Of a DNA stretch of 64,000 bases, positions 27,082 to 36,326 are shown one piece after another (within the stretch, counting starts at the first letter, position 1; the number at the start of each line of letters is the position of its first letter). This stretch comes from Chamaesiphon sp041738715. Lineage in GTDB: Bacteria > Cyanobacteriota > Cyanobacteriia > Cyanobacteriales > Chamaesiphonaceae. The position numbers and the translations under genes were made by a program. A model generated the notes under the pieces. It saw nothing but the letters and a program-made list of their open reading frames with translations. It did not search any database and was not told the DNA's origin. Where the stretch lies: contig JBGSPI010000077.1 in assembly GCA_041738715.1 (NCBI GenBank), positions 31,918 to 95,917 on the forward strand, given 5' to 3'.

Positions 27082-27099
27082 AATAATGATTATCATTCT
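27082..27099. promoter_or_regulatory. Zur/Fur-like box 1 upstream of sufE
   Basis: AATAATGATTATCATTCT, an AT-rich imperfect palindrome close to the cyanobacterial Zur/Fur consensus, 77 bp before the sufE start. Confidence 0.6.
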
Positions 27100-27130
27100 A
27101 CCTGTGAAATTAACCAAGAATCCGATACCA

Positions 27131-27147
27131 TGATAATGGTTATCATT
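27131..27147. promoter_or_regulatory. Zur-like box 2 upstream of sufE
   Basis: TGATAATGGTTATCATT contains the perfect palindrome TGATAA-TGG-TTATCA, 28 bp upstream of the sufE ATG. Zur rather than Fur is favoured because the cluster contains a COG0523 metal GTPase. Confidence 0.72.
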
Positions 27148-27175
27148 GTTGTCATAAGGTTCGCCACAGATTGAT

Positions 27176-27625
27176 ATGTCGCCAATCTCTCAGCCACTAC
27201 CACCCGCACTCGATCACATCATCCAACGTTTCCAACAGATATCGGAACCAAAACGGCGGTATGAATACCTACTTCACTTTGCCAAACGTCTTCCGGCGTT
27301 CCCCGAAGACCAGAAAACCCCTGAGAATCGAGTTAGCGGCTGTGTATCACAAGTTTATGTAATTGCGACGGTTGATGCGGGGAAGGTCAGCTTTCAAGGC
27401 GATTCTGATGCCCAAATTACGAAGGGATTAGTGGGGCTATTAGTGGAAGGATTGGATGATTTGACTCCTGCCGAAATTATCCAATTAACACCGGATTTTA
27501 TTCAGAAAACCGGACTAGATGTAAGCCTGACTCCCTCTCGGGCTAATGGGTTTTATAATATTTTTCAGATGATGCAAAAGCGAGCATTCGTTTGTCACTT
27601 GACTGAGACATATTCACAAAGTTAA
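27176..27625 (+). CDS. sufE: SufE-family cysteine desulfurase activator
   Basis: A 149-residue SufE domain protein that accepts sulfur from SufS for iron-sulfur cluster assembly. The acceptor Cys is in 'RVSGCVSQVYV' near residue 56, with the family pattern 'RYEYLLHFAKRLP' upstream and 'IVQLTPDFIQKTGL'-like helix downstream. Two Zur-like palindromes precede it, and a COG0523 relic and gene follow on the same strand, so it seems to belong to a metal-starvation transcription unit rather than a suf operon. Confidence 0.88.
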   Translation: MSPISQPLPPALDHIIQRFQQISEPKRRYEYLLHFAKRLPAFPEDQKTPENRVSGCVSQVYVIATVDAGKVSFQGDSDAQITKGLVGLLVEGLDDLTPAEIIQLTPDFIQKTGLDVSLTPSRANGFYNIFQMMQKRAFVCHLTETYSQS

Positions 27626-27635
27626 GGAGACAATC

Positions 27636-27934
27636 ATGTCTAATTCAGCCACCCAAATTTATGCGGATTCAGTGCAGTTTCTTCAATCTAAAATACCCGT
27701 AACGATTGATTATCTCCAGATATTTATCGTGCTAAAGGTATCCTCAAATTTGAAGGTAGTCAATTGCGTCATGTTCTCCAAATGAGTGGGAAACGGTATG
27801 AGATGAAGACTATTTCGGTGAAAAAATCTGCCAGTCGTTCGCCGCCACTTAATGCTAATCAGCTAGTATTTATCTGGCGAAATTTGAACGCTGAGGCGAT
27901 TAGAACACAGCTAACCAAATGCCTTGCTATTTAA
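27636..27934 (+). pseudogene. Decayed COG0523 (CobW-like) copy, C-terminal fragment
   Basis: From 27719 one frame reads 'DIYRAKGILKFEGSQLRHVLQ', ending 'FIWRNLNAEAIRTQLTKCLAI'. This is homologous to the C-terminus of the intact GTPase next door ('VFRAKGILWFSNSENRHIFQ', 'FIGRNLNADSLRQQLTDCF'). The GTPase domain is missing. A ribosome-binding site AAGGAG and ATG at 27636 open a different frame that stops after 48 residues. So a second COG0523 gene lost most of its length here but left its promoter-proximal start and tail. Confidence 0.8.
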
Positions 27935-27948
27935 TTTAAGGAATCTGC

Positions 27949-29055
27949 ATGACTCAAACAATAACGCATCCAGCTACAGCTATGCTGGAAATTCCCAAAC
28001 GGGGAATGCCGGTGACGATTATTACTGGTTTTTTAGGTAGCGGTAAAACCACGCTACTAAATCATATCCTGAGCGATCGACAGGGCTTAAAAGTCGCCGT
28101 ATTAGTGAATGAATTTGGTGATATTAATATCGATAGTCAACTATTGGTGTCGATCGATGAAGGCATGGTAGAACTGAGTAATGGTTGTATCTGCTGCACC
28201 ATTAATGAAGATTTAGTCGAGGCAGTATATAAGGTATTGGAACGAGAAGACAAGGTTGATTATATGGTGATCGAAACCACTGGTGTCGCCGATCCGTTAC
28301 CGATTATCTTGACATTTTTGGGAACAGAGCTACGAGATATGACGCGACTGGATTCGATCGTCACGATGGTTGATTCTGAGACATTTACGCCCGAACACTT
28401 TGATAGCGAAGCAGCATTTAAACAGATTACCTATGCTGATATCACTATCCTAAATAAGACAGATTTGGCAAGTGCCGAACAGATTTTGAGTGTAGAGAAT
28501 TACATTAAATCAGTTAAGGAAGGTGCGAGAATTTTACATAGTGAATATGGCAAAGTACCGCTAAATCTGGTTTTAGGCGTAGAGTATAATAATCCGAATA
28601 ATTATGGAAACTTAGTTAAAGAAGAAATTGAACAAACTGAGCAAGATAGTCATAAACATCATGCTCACGGATCGCATAATCATCAATCTCATGAAGTCGA
28701 TCATCATCAACATGAACATAATCACGGGCATCATGCTCACGAGCATCATCATCACCATTCTAGTCATTTAGACAACGATGGATTTGTATCGATCGCATTT
28801 GAAGGAGATCGCCCATTTGATGTCAATAAATTTCAAGCATTCTTACAATCGCATTTGCCAGCCGAAGTCTTTCGCGCCAAAGGGATTCTGTGGTTTAGCA
28901 ATAGTGAAAATCGGCATATTTTTCAACTCAGTGGTGCCCGTTTCAATTTAGATGGTGAACCATGGAAATCAAAACCCAAAACCCAGCTTATTTTTATCGG
29001 ACGTAATTTGAATGCTGATAGTCTGCGACAGCAATTAACAGACTGTTTTTCCTGA
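27949..29055 (+). CDS. COG0523 zinc-handling GTPase with His-rich linker
   Basis: A 368-residue G3E-family GTPase (CobW/ZNG1 group). Walker A 'GFLGSGKTT' (27-35), metal motif CxCC at C80-C83 ('NGCICC') and a nucleotide-specificity 'NKTD' box. The linker (about residues 223-262) is extremely rich in His, a feature of zinc-binding members. A CobW C-terminal domain follows. The family supplies metal to client proteins during zinc shortage. Context with Zur-like boxes supports zinc rather than cobalamin metabolism. Confidence 0.88.
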   Translation: MTQTITHPATAMLEIPKRGMPVTIITGFLGSGKTTLLNHILSDRQGLKVAVLVNEFGDINIDSQLLVSIDEGMVELSNGCICCTINEDLVEAVYKVLEREDKVDYMVIETTGVADPLPIILTFLGTELRDMTRLDSIVTMVDSETFTPEHFDSEAAFKQITYADITILNKTDLASAEQILSVENYIKSVKEGARILHSEYGKVPLNLVLGVEYNNPNNYGNLVKEEIEQTEQDSHKHHAHGSHNHQSHEVDHHQHEHNHGHHAHEHHHHHSSHLDNDGFVSIAFEGDRPFDVNKFQAFLQSHLPAEVFRAKGILWFSNSENRHIFQLSGARFNLDGEPWKSKPKTQLIFIGRNLNADSLRQQLTDCFS

Positions 29056-29364
29056 TTTCACTTTTCAACCTGAACACCACTTATAGCTTCGCCATTAAGT
29101 ACTTAATCAACCTCTAATTTACCCATGACATTATCTATTTCACCCGACGATAGAGGCCCAAGCCGTTAAAAATGGCACTGCGATCGAGTAGAAAAGACTG
29201 TGCCAGTAATTTGCTTGAGTTACTACGATAATGATTATTATTCTAGACTAAGATGGTAATGGAACTAACTCAAGCCCATAGCCGCTCGCGTAGCCGACCA
29301 GATGTAATCGAGCCGGACATCCAGAAACTAGCCTTTGTGCTTTTTCACTAGACGATATTCAGAT
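29056..29364. other. COG0523-WD40 intergenic region
   Basis: No gene seen. It contains the third Zur-like box at 29227-29243 and should carry the WD40 gene promoter. Confidence 0.5.
29227..29243. promoter_or_regulatory. Zur-like box 3 upstream of the WD40 gene
   Basis: GATAATGATTATTATTC, nearly the same as boxes 1 and 2, 122 bp before the WD40 start. Confidence 0.6.
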
Positions 29365-30459
29365 ATGAAAATGCTCAATTTAACTGATGAAGAAGACATC
29401 GCAGAACAACCCATTTTAGAGTTGAGTGCGACCACCCAATTATCGGATTATGTGAGTGCGATCGCCTGGTCGCCGATCGACAATACTTTTGCGGCTGCTT
29501 GCGCTAATGGCGAAGTACATCTAATCAAGAGTTTTGTGGGGATGATGCTATGTCCACCGACGGGTAATTCAATTGATGCTTTAGCCTTCTCATTTGATGG
29601 TAAATGGCTGGCTGCAGGCGGGTTAGATGGCAATATTAGCTTATGGCGGATCGACACAGAGATCCCCAAATTTTTCGACACGATTGAGTCTGGATCTTGG
29701 GTCTATCGATTAGTCTGGAGTCCAACCTGCAATCATCTCGCTTTTAATCTAGGGAAAACTGTTCAGATTTGGGATGCAGATCGGTCGGAAGTCGTTACAA
29801 ATTTACCAGGGGCTGCTACTGCTCAAGATTTGTGCTGGTCGCCTGATGGCGATCATTTAGCAGTCGCGACCAAAAATGATATTCATATCTGGAATAGCCA
29901 GAATTGGAACAATCGGCTGTATCAGTGGGAATTAAACTCACCCGCCAGTAAGCTAGCTTGGTCGCCTGATGGAGCCTATTTAGCTTGTGCTATTCATGAC
30001 CATAGCATCGGCGTATTGGATTGGTCAAAGGTAAAATACTTAGAGGAAGAGTCAATTGAGGAAGATGATCTGCCGACTCGAATGAGTGGCTTTCCCGGCA
30101 AAATTCGGCAGTTATCCTGGGCAGATCTGCCGCCCACTGCCAATTTCCCGCCGTTTCTCGCCGCCGCTACCCGGGAAATAGTGACAGTGTGGGTACATAC
30201 TCGATTGGATTGGGAGAGTTGGGTGCTAGAACTAAGTAGTGGTAATGTGATCGATGTCGCATTTCAGCCAAAAAGCGGCGTGTTGGCATCTCTGGCAGAA
30301 GATGGTTGGATCGTCCTTTGGCAAGCGGCGATGGAGGCAGTTCAGGTACTTGATGGGGCAGAGGAGGGGTTTTGTTGTTTGGGATGGCATCCAACAGGGT
30401 GTCGGCTGGCTGCGGGGGGAAGGCAGGGTGAGTTGTTCGTCTGGTCAGTTGGTCAATGA
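29365..30459 (+). CDS. WD40 repeat protein, putative zinc-regulated
   Basis: A 364-residue cytosolic beta-propeller with about seven WD-like repeats ('AIAWSPIDNTFAAACANGEVHLI', 'DALAFSFDGKWLAAGGLDGNISLW', 'DLCWSPDGDHLAVATKNDIHIW' type, each 40-45 residues). No signal or catalytic domain. WD40 genes next to COG0523 genes occur in other cyanobacteria, and the Zur-like box upstream suggests co-regulation. ATG 29365 is chosen because the upstream extension has no ribosome site or conserved sequence. Partner unknown. Confidence 0.78.
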   Translation: MKMLNLTDEEDIAEQPILELSATTQLSDYVSAIAWSPIDNTFAAACANGEVHLIKSFVGMMLCPPTGNSIDALAFSFDGKWLAAGGLDGNISLWRIDTEIPKFFDTIESGSWVYRLVWSPTCNHLAFNLGKTVQIWDADRSEVVTNLPGAATAQDLCWSPDGDHLAVATKNDIHIWNSQNWNNRLYQWELNSPASKLAWSPDGAYLACAIHDHSIGVLDWSKVKYLEEESIEEDDLPTRMSGFPGKIRQLSWADLPPTANFPPFLAAATREIVTVWVHTRLDWESWVLELSSGNVIDVAFQPKSGVLASLAEDGWIVLWQAAMEAVQVLDGAEEGFCCLGWHPTGCRLAAGGRQGELFVWSVGQ

Positions 30460-30489
30460 TTTTTTGCCTGCGGGCATTTATCCCCCGTA

Positions 30490-31362
30490 CTAAATTAGCG
30501 GTAAAACTAGGGTAACAAAATAATAAACCAACGGCGCAGTGAAGATATAACTATCAGTTCGATCGAGCATCCCACCATGCCCCGGAATCAATTCACCGGA
30601 ATCTTTGACACCTGCATCTCGTTTCATGACTGATTCCGTCAAATCGCCCAACAAACTAGTCAAGCCAATCAAGCTACCCAGAGCTAATCCGCCAACGTAC
30701 CAGTGGTGCCAGTGAAGTACCCAGGCACCACTCATGCCAATTCCGACACTGCCCAAAATGCCAAACATTGCCCCTTCGACTGTCTTTTTCGGACTGATTT
30801 CGGATAGTCGCGTTCGTCCCAACCATTTACCAAATAGATAAGCTCCAATATCTGCTGCCCAAATACACATAAACGAGAGCAATGTAATCGTCAAAGCACG
30901 GGGTAATAGGCTGAGATCGAAATTAGTTGGCAAACTCGACCAGTTAATATTCAAATTCAGTGACTGTATCGAGAGGGGATCTAATCCGACACGCAATCGA
31001 ATCCAGTAACTCGGCAGATAACCACCGTAAAATAGTCCGAAGATGGATGTGGAAATATCCGCGATCGAGGCTATTTTGGGCAGGAACAGTAGATAAAAGC
31101 AAATTAGGGTACCGGCAATGGGAAACAGAGCATTATCCAATTCAGGGGCAAATGCGCTCACAATCAGTAAGACTTGACTAATAATTAATGTGGTTTTACT
31201 GGCTGGTTCGATCCCTTTTGCCCGAACTAGTTGAAAATACTCGCTCTGACCCAAGTAGACAATAATACACATGCCGATCGTAAAGTACCAGCCACCCAGC
31301 AATAACATGCATAGAGCTACAGCGATCGCGACTATGGTACTTATAACACGAGGTAAAGACAT
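30490..31362 (-). CDS. cdsA: Phosphatidate cytidylyltransferase
   Basis: An integral membrane enzyme of 290 residues making CDP-diacylglycerol from phosphatidate and CTP. The family signature is present in full near the C-terminus: 'SVMKRDAGVKDSGELIPGHG' followed by GMLDRTDS. About seven hydrophobic segments. I prefer ATG 31362 (MSLPRVIS) to an ATG 12 codons upstream, because the extension is a translated GGGAGTT heptamer repeat. It lies directly downstream of cbiT on the same strand. Confidence 0.93.
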   Translation of the reverse strand: MSLPRVISTIVAIAVALCMLLLGGWYFTIGMCIIVYLGQSEYFQLVRAKGIEPASKTTLIISQVLLIVSAFAPELDNALFPIAGTLICFYLLFLPKIASIADISTSIFGLFYGGYLPSYWIRLRVGLDPLSIQSLNLNINWSSLPTNFDLSLLPRALTITLLSFMCIWAADIGAYLFGKWLGRTRLSEISPKKTVEGAMFGILGSVGIGMSGAWVLHWHHWYVGGLALGSLIGLTSLLGDLTESVMKRDAGVKDSGELIPGHGGMLDRTDSYIFTAPLVYYFVTLVLPLI

Positions 31363-31400
31363 TGATGAAGAGGGAGTTGGGAGTTGGGAGTTGCGCAAGG

Positions 31401-32000
31401 TTACTCTAGTTTCTCTGCGCTCAGAATAAACATCGGATCGACAGCCGCTAGACGACGACTATTCCCTCTAGTTTCTAAGCGATTGATGGCTGCTTGGACA
31501 ACTTCAACATTACGCGCTTGTAACTGGTTAAAACCTGCCGAAACATCGTACAGATTTTCTAAATTAGCTGCTGTCACTACCACCCGTCCGGTGATTGGTA
31601 AATATTCCCAAACTTGCTGCAAAATAGGTTTAATAGCTTTGCCACCCTCAATACAGACTCGCTGGGGTACAGGGAGAATTTGCTTGAGACATTGTGGTGC
31701 GCTGCCGACGACGATTTGGACATTGCTCACCTCAAATCGATCGCAGTTGAGTTGGATCAGATTAGCCACCTCTTCATCACGCTCGATCGCAATGATTTGT
31801 CCTTGAGGGCATAATAACCCAATTTCGACCGGAATTGTGCCCGTTCCGGCACCAATATCCCAGACAACAGAGTTTGCTTCCAATCTCAGGGCCGAAATCA
31901 GCAGCAAGCGAATCTCCCGCTGGCTCATGGGAATCCCTGGCAATCTCTCAAATAATTCATCGGGAATCCCTGGGGATACATATTTCCACAGTTCGGACAT
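31401..32000 (-). CDS. cbiT: Precorrin-6Y C15-methyltransferase (decarboxylating) CbiT
   Basis: A 199-residue SAM-dependent methyltransferase with the glycine-rich SAM loop 'VWDIGAGTGTIPVEIG' (about 46-61) and 'IAIERDEEV' acidic end. The N-terminal 'GIPDELFERLPGIPMSQREIR' is typical of CbiT/CobL C-terminal domains. It acts in cobalamin ring contraction and methylation. The start ATG is clear, and cdsA follows on the same strand. Confidence 0.88.
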   Translation of the reverse strand: MSELWKYVSPGIPDELFERLPGIPMSQREIRLLLISALRLEANSVVWDIGAGTGTIPVEIGLLCPQGQIIAIERDEEVANLIQLNCDRFEVSNVQIVVGSAPQCLKQILPVPQRVCIEGGKAIKPILQQVWEYLPITGRVVVTAANLENLYDVSAGFNQLQARNVEVVQAAINRLETRGNSRRLAAVDPMFILSAEKLE

Positions 32001-32148
32001 AATTCTTGGGGTGTTGATATCTCAAGAGATATTCACAGAAGTTTAGAGTGTGCTGATTCTCATCTTACACCAGCTAGATCGATCGACATCTACCAGAATT
32101 CCAAATTCAAGTCGATGATAGTCGAAGATTTTGAGACATAATTTCAAA

Positions 32149-33606
32149 TCAAATATTTACTACTTTAATTTCCTCTAGATTTGGATCGCTACAACCAACA
32201 ATTTCACCACCAAGATCGAGAACCTGTCGTAAGTAATCTAGAGCCTCAATCGTGATAATTTCGCCAGGAATTAGAACAGGAATTCCTGGCGGATAGGGAC
32301 AGATTGATTCAGCACTGATTTTACCAACTGCATCATTGATCGATTGATTAATATGCGGCAAATGATATGCTTGACGAGGTGTAATTTTCGTCTCAGTTAG
32401 CATCATACTTGGTGGATCGATCGAAGGTAGTTCTAGATATTTTTCCTCAGCATAATTACTAGCTAGTTCGACAAATGCACCGATTAATCGATCGATATCA
32501 TTGTGAGTATTGCCGAGACTGATAATGAAGGTCAAATGCTGCATAGAGGGTAATTCGGCAACCACCCCCAATTGATCGCTCAAAATTTCATCGGCAGCAA
32601 ATCCAGTTAAATTTAAACCAGTTACACTCACGGTTAATCGGGTGGAATCGAGATATTTACAGCCTGAAGTTGGGTTGTCTATTTGAAATACCGAGAGTCG
32701 ATCGATTTGCGCGATTTTTGTTCTAGCTATGTGGGATAACTCGATCGCGCGATCGATTAATTCTGAACCATTCAAGGCCATTTGTTGACGAGCAGCATCG
32801 AGCGAAGCTAAGAGTAAATAACTAGGACTCGTAGATTGTAGCAACCGCAAGGCTTGGGTAATTCGATCGGGGTTAATTCGATCGCTATTCAGATGCAACA
32901 TCGCTGATTGTGTTAACGAACCCAATAATTTATGGGTCGATTGCACCGTTAAATCAGCACCCGCAGCTAATGCCGCTGGCGGTAAATCGCTATGAAAGCC
33001 AAAATGTGCCCCATGCGCCTCATCAACCAACAGCGGGATGCTATAACTATGGACGATCGAAGCAATAGCTGCTAAATCGCCACATACGCCGTAATAAGTC
33101 GGATAGACCACAATTACTGCCCTAGCATCTGGATGCTGCTCCAAGGCGAATTTGACCGCCGCTGGAGTGATACTATGAGCCAGGTCTAACTGGGGATCGT
33201 ATTCTGGCGCAATAAAAATCGGGATTGCCCCTGCATGGATAATTCCCGCAATTGCTGAAGAATGGATATTGCGCGGTAAAATTATCTTCTCACCTTCGCC
33301 GCAGGTAGCCAAAATTGCCGCGATCACTCCGACTGTCGAACCATTAACCAAAAACCACGTCTGTCTTGCGCCAAATACCTCAGCGGCTAGCTCTTGAGCC
33401 GTCTGAATTATTCCGCCTGGTGCCTGGAGATTATCCAATCCCGGCAATTCCGGTAAATCCCAGCCAAAAACAGTCCCACCCCAAGCATCTTTCAATACTT
33501 GATTCATCCCCATCCCACGTTTATGTCCAGGAGTATAGAACGGTGCACGAGATTTATCTACCCACTCCTTAAGTGCTGAAAGGATTGGTGTCTGTTCCTG
33601 ATTCAT
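32149..33606 (-). CDS. Orn/Lys/Arg decarboxylase family PLP enzyme
   Basis: A 485-residue fold-type I PLP enzyme. The N-terminal 'PFYTPGHKRGMG' and the PLP-lysine motif 'VQSTHKLLGSLTQSAMLH' (near residue 225) identify the family. Aspartate 'LLVDEAHGAHFGFH' binds the cofactor nitrogen. The short C-terminal domain ('ESICPYPPGIPVLIPGE') is present. Substrate (arginine, lysine or ornithine) cannot be read from sequence. In cyanobacteria such enzymes feed polyamine synthesis. Confidence 0.88.
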   Translation of the reverse strand: MNQEQTPILSALKEWVDKSRAPFYTPGHKRGMGMNQVLKDAWGGTVFGWDLPELPGLDNLQAPGGIIQTAQELAAEVFGARQTWFLVNGSTVGVIAAILATCGEGEKIILPRNIHSSAIAGIIHAGAIPIFIAPEYDPQLDLAHSITPAAVKFALEQHPDARAVIVVYPTYYGVCGDLAAIASIVHSYSIPLLVDEAHGAHFGFHSDLPPAALAAGADLTVQSTHKLLGSLTQSAMLHLNSDRINPDRITQALRLLQSTSPSYLLLASLDAARQQMALNGSELIDRAIELSHIARTKIAQIDRLSVFQIDNPTSGCKYLDSTRLTVSVTGLNLTGFAADEILSDQLGVVAELPSMQHLTFIISLGNTHNDIDRLIGAFVELASNYAEEKYLELPSIDPPSMMLTETKITPRQAYHLPHINQSINDAVGKISAESICPYPPGIPVLIPGEIITIEALDYLRQVLDLGGEIVGCSDPNLEEIKVVNI

Positions 33607-33638
33607 TTTCGCTTTGCCCTTTGCCCTTTCCCTAACCC

Positions 33639-34961
33639 ATGAATCAACCCAAAATTATTGTCCTCGATGACGATCCGACAGGCTCCCAGACGGTTCATAG
33701 TTGTTTACTCCTGACTCAGTGGGATGTCGAGACACTGAAACTGGGATTGACAGATACCATACCTATTTTCTTTATTTTAACGAATACTCGCGCTCTGACA
33801 GCCAAACAAGCCGCGATGGTGACACGAGAAGTTTGTCAGAATTTGAAACAGGCATTGGCGGAAGTCGGAGTCAGCGATTTCTTGGTCGTGAGTCGATCGG
33901 ATTCTACCCTACGTGGACATTACCCGATCGAAACCGATGTAATTGCTGATGAATTGGGCGGCTTTGATGCTCATTTCTTAATGCCAGCTTTCTTTGAAGG
34001 TGGCAGAATTACCCGTGATAGCATCCATTACTTATTGGTAAATGGGGTAGAAACACCAGTCCATCAGACCGAATTTGCGCGGGATTCGGTATTCGCCTTT
34101 AGTCATAGTTATCTCCCCGATTATGTCGCCGAAAAAACCCAAGGACAAATTCCAGCCGATCGAGTGGTAAGATTTTTGCTGGATGAAGTGCGGAATGGTA
34201 GTTTGGAGCGATTAATGCAATTGGAGCGCAATCGGTGCTGCGTCGTCGATGGCGAACAGCAGTCGGACTTTGATCAGTTTGCTGCTGATATTATCACCGC
34301 CGCCAGTCATGGCAAAAAGTTTTTATTTCGGAGCGGTGCGAGTATTCTCACATCCCTCGCGAATCTGGGTTCCCAACCCATTCCCGCCACCGAAATGTCC
34401 AAATATGTCCGCGATGGCAAACCAGGGGCAATTATCATCGGTTCTCATGTAAAAAAGACTACAGAACAATTAACCCAATTGCTGAAAGCTAAAGGGGTCG
34501 TCGGTGTCGAAATCGATGTTGCCCAACTAATCGGAGATAATCCCACCACCAGAATAAAACTGCTGCATCTGATCGCCGAGCAAATTAACACCGTCCACCA
34601 AGCTGGAAAGACCCCAGCCATTTATACTAGTCGTCAGGAACTCACCTTCGATAGCATTCAAATCCGACTCAAATTTGGGGAAGCGGTATCGGCTTTCCTC
34701 ATGGACGTAATCCGCGCCCTACCAGACGATATCGGTTTTTTGATTAGCAAAGGTGGTATTACCTCCAATGACACTCTCAGCAAAGGTTTAGCCCTGCCTA
34801 CGGCAAGGTTACTCGGTCAGATCTTGCCTGGTTGTTCGGCCATCGTTACGCCCCCAAATCATCCCCAATTTCCCAATCTCCCCGTCGTACTATTTCCGGG
34901 TAATGTCGGTGATGCAGACGCATTAGCAACAGCTTATTTGCGATTGGGGATGGGAGACTAG
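33639..34961 (+). CDS. Four-carbon acid sugar kinase family protein (DUF1537)
   Basis: A 440-residue protein. The N-terminal domain begins 'IIVLDDDPTGSQTVHSC' and contains 'VVSRSDSTLRGHYPIE', typical of sugar-binding DUF1537 kinases. The C-terminal nucleotide-binding domain has 'FLISKGGITSNDTLSKGL' and 'FPGNVGDADALATAYLRL'. Family members phosphorylate four-carbon sugar acids such as threonate; the natural substrate in cyanobacteria is unknown. It is transcribed divergently from the PLP decarboxylase (32 bp between starts). Confidence 0.85.
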   Translation: MNQPKIIVLDDDPTGSQTVHSCLLLTQWDVETLKLGLTDTIPIFFILTNTRALTAKQAAMVTREVCQNLKQALAEVGVSDFLVVSRSDSTLRGHYPIETDVIADELGGFDAHFLMPAFFEGGRITRDSIHYLLVNGVETPVHQTEFARDSVFAFSHSYLPDYVAEKTQGQIPADRVVRFLLDEVRNGSLERLMQLERNRCCVVDGEQQSDFDQFAADIITAASHGKKFLFRSGASILTSLANLGSQPIPATEMSKYVRDGKPGAIIIGSHVKKTTEQLTQLLKAKGVVGVEIDVAQLIGDNPTTRIKLLHLIAEQINTVHQAGKTPAIYTSRQELTFDSIQIRLKFGEAVSAFLMDVIRALPDDIGFLISKGGITSNDTLSKGLALPTARLLGQILPGCSAIVTPPNHPQFPNLPVVLFPGNVGDADALATAYLRLGMGD

Positions 34962-35046
34962 GAGCCTAAGAGTTTGGAGGATCGATCGAACATCAAGAAT
35001 CATGCCTGTCATCGGCAATGCCCATCATTTATAATTCGTAATTCTT

Positions 35047-36210
35047 ATGACTGAATATAAACCTGGCTTAGAAGGAATTCCGGCGGCTAAATCGAGCATC
35101 AGTTACGTAGGAATCCAAACAACCGATCGAGGTGACAAAGAAGGCGTTCTAGAATACCGGAGTATTCCGATCCAATCACTAGCCAAACATAGTAGTTTTG
35201 TTGAAACTGCTTTCTTACTAATTTGGGGCAGATTACCAAATCATCATGAACTCAGCGAGTTTGCCGGCGATATTTATTCCCATCGACGGATTAAGTATCG
35301 GATCAAAGACATGATGAAATGTTTTCCCGAAACCGGACACCCGATGGATGCGCTTCAAGCTTCTGCTGCCGCCTTGGGGCTATTTTACTCTCGGCGGACT
35401 TTGGATAAGCCAGATTATGTGCGCCAAGCTGTGATTAGATTGCTGGCAAAGATCCCCACAATGATCGCGGCATTTCAACTGATGCGGAAAGGTAACGATC
35501 CCGTTTTACCCCGCGATGACTTGGACTATGCTGCCAACTTTCTCTACATGTTGACCGAAAAGGAACCAGACCCAATTATGGCAAAAGTCATGGATGTTTG
35601 TCTGATCCTCCATGCGGAGCATACGATGAATGCTTCCACTTTCTCCGCACGAGTGACAGCTTCTACCCTGACAGATCCCTATGCCGTAGTTGCTTCTGCT
35701 GTCGGCACCTTGGCTGGTCCACTGCATGGGGGAGCTAATGAAGAAGTCATCACCATGTTGAAAAAGATTGGTTCTGTGGCAAATGTGCGCCCATATGTGG
35801 AGAAATGCTTAGAGTCAGATCCTAAGTATAAGTTTATGGGATTTGGCCATCGTGTTTATAAGGGAGTCAAAGACCCGCGCGCGATTATTCTCCAAGATTT
35901 AGCCGAACAACTTTTTCAAAAGTTTGGCTACGATCCTTACTATGATGTCGCCCTAGAGTTGGAGCAGGTCCTAGAAGAATATCTGGGGCCACGGGGAATT
36001 TATCCCAATGTTGATTATTATTCGGGTCTGGTCTACCGTAAAATGGGTATTCCATCAGACTTATTTACACCTGTTTTTGCGATCGCGCGTGTTGCTGGCT
36101 GGTTAGCACACTGGAACGAACAACTTCAAGAAAATCGGATTTTCCGCCCAACTCAAATTTACACTGGTGAGCATCAACAGCCTTATCTGCATATCGGGGA
36201 GAGAGGTTAG
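35047..36210 (+). CDS. gltA: Citrate synthase
   Basis: A 387-residue type II citrate synthase condensing oxaloacetate and acetyl-CoA. Active-site histidines are in 'LHAEHTMNAST' (about 189-199) and 'GPLHGGANEEV' (about 224), with 'GFGHRVYKGVKDPRA' and the later Asp region 'NVDYYSGL'. It is a single complete domain. Downstream 3' sequence carries G-rich and TCAATGC tandem repeats. Aconitase B, which uses its product, is in this window at 50749. Confidence 0.95.
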   Translation: MTEYKPGLEGIPAAKSSISYVGIQTTDRGDKEGVLEYRSIPIQSLAKHSSFVETAFLLIWGRLPNHHELSEFAGDIYSHRRIKYRIKDMMKCFPETGHPMDALQASAAALGLFYSRRTLDKPDYVRQAVIRLLAKIPTMIAAFQLMRKGNDPVLPRDDLDYAANFLYMLTEKEPDPIMAKVMDVCLILHAEHTMNASTFSARVTASTLTDPYAVVASAVGTLAGPLHGGANEEVITMLKKIGSVANVRPYVEKCLESDPKYKFMGFGHRVYKGVKDPRAIILQDLAEQLFQKFGYDPYYDVALELEQVLEEYLGPRGIYPNVDYYSGLVYRKMGIPSDLFTPVFAIARVAGWLAHWNEQLQENRIFRPTQIYTGEHQQPYLHIGERG

Positions 36211-36284
36211 GGGGTGGGGAAACTGGGGGACTAGGAGACTGGGGGACTGGGTTTCTTTTAACTTCTATTCCTGATTCCCGATTC

Positions 36285-36316
36285 TCAATGCTCAATGCTC
36301 AATGCTCAATGCTCAA
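36285..36316. repeat. TCAATGC heptamer tandem repeat
   Basis: At least four consecutive copies of a 7-bp unit (TCAATGC) between gltA and the next gene. It is the same class of repeat as at 2436-2463 (CTTTCAA), 31372-31393 (GGGAGTT) and 42146-42170 (GCATTAG). Confidence 0.85.
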
Positions 36317-36326
36317 TTCCCTAAAT

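Noticed and set aside
30254..30493. Short frame overlapping the end of the WD40 gene
   Set aside because: Out-of-frame reading of the last propeller repeats; no independent support.
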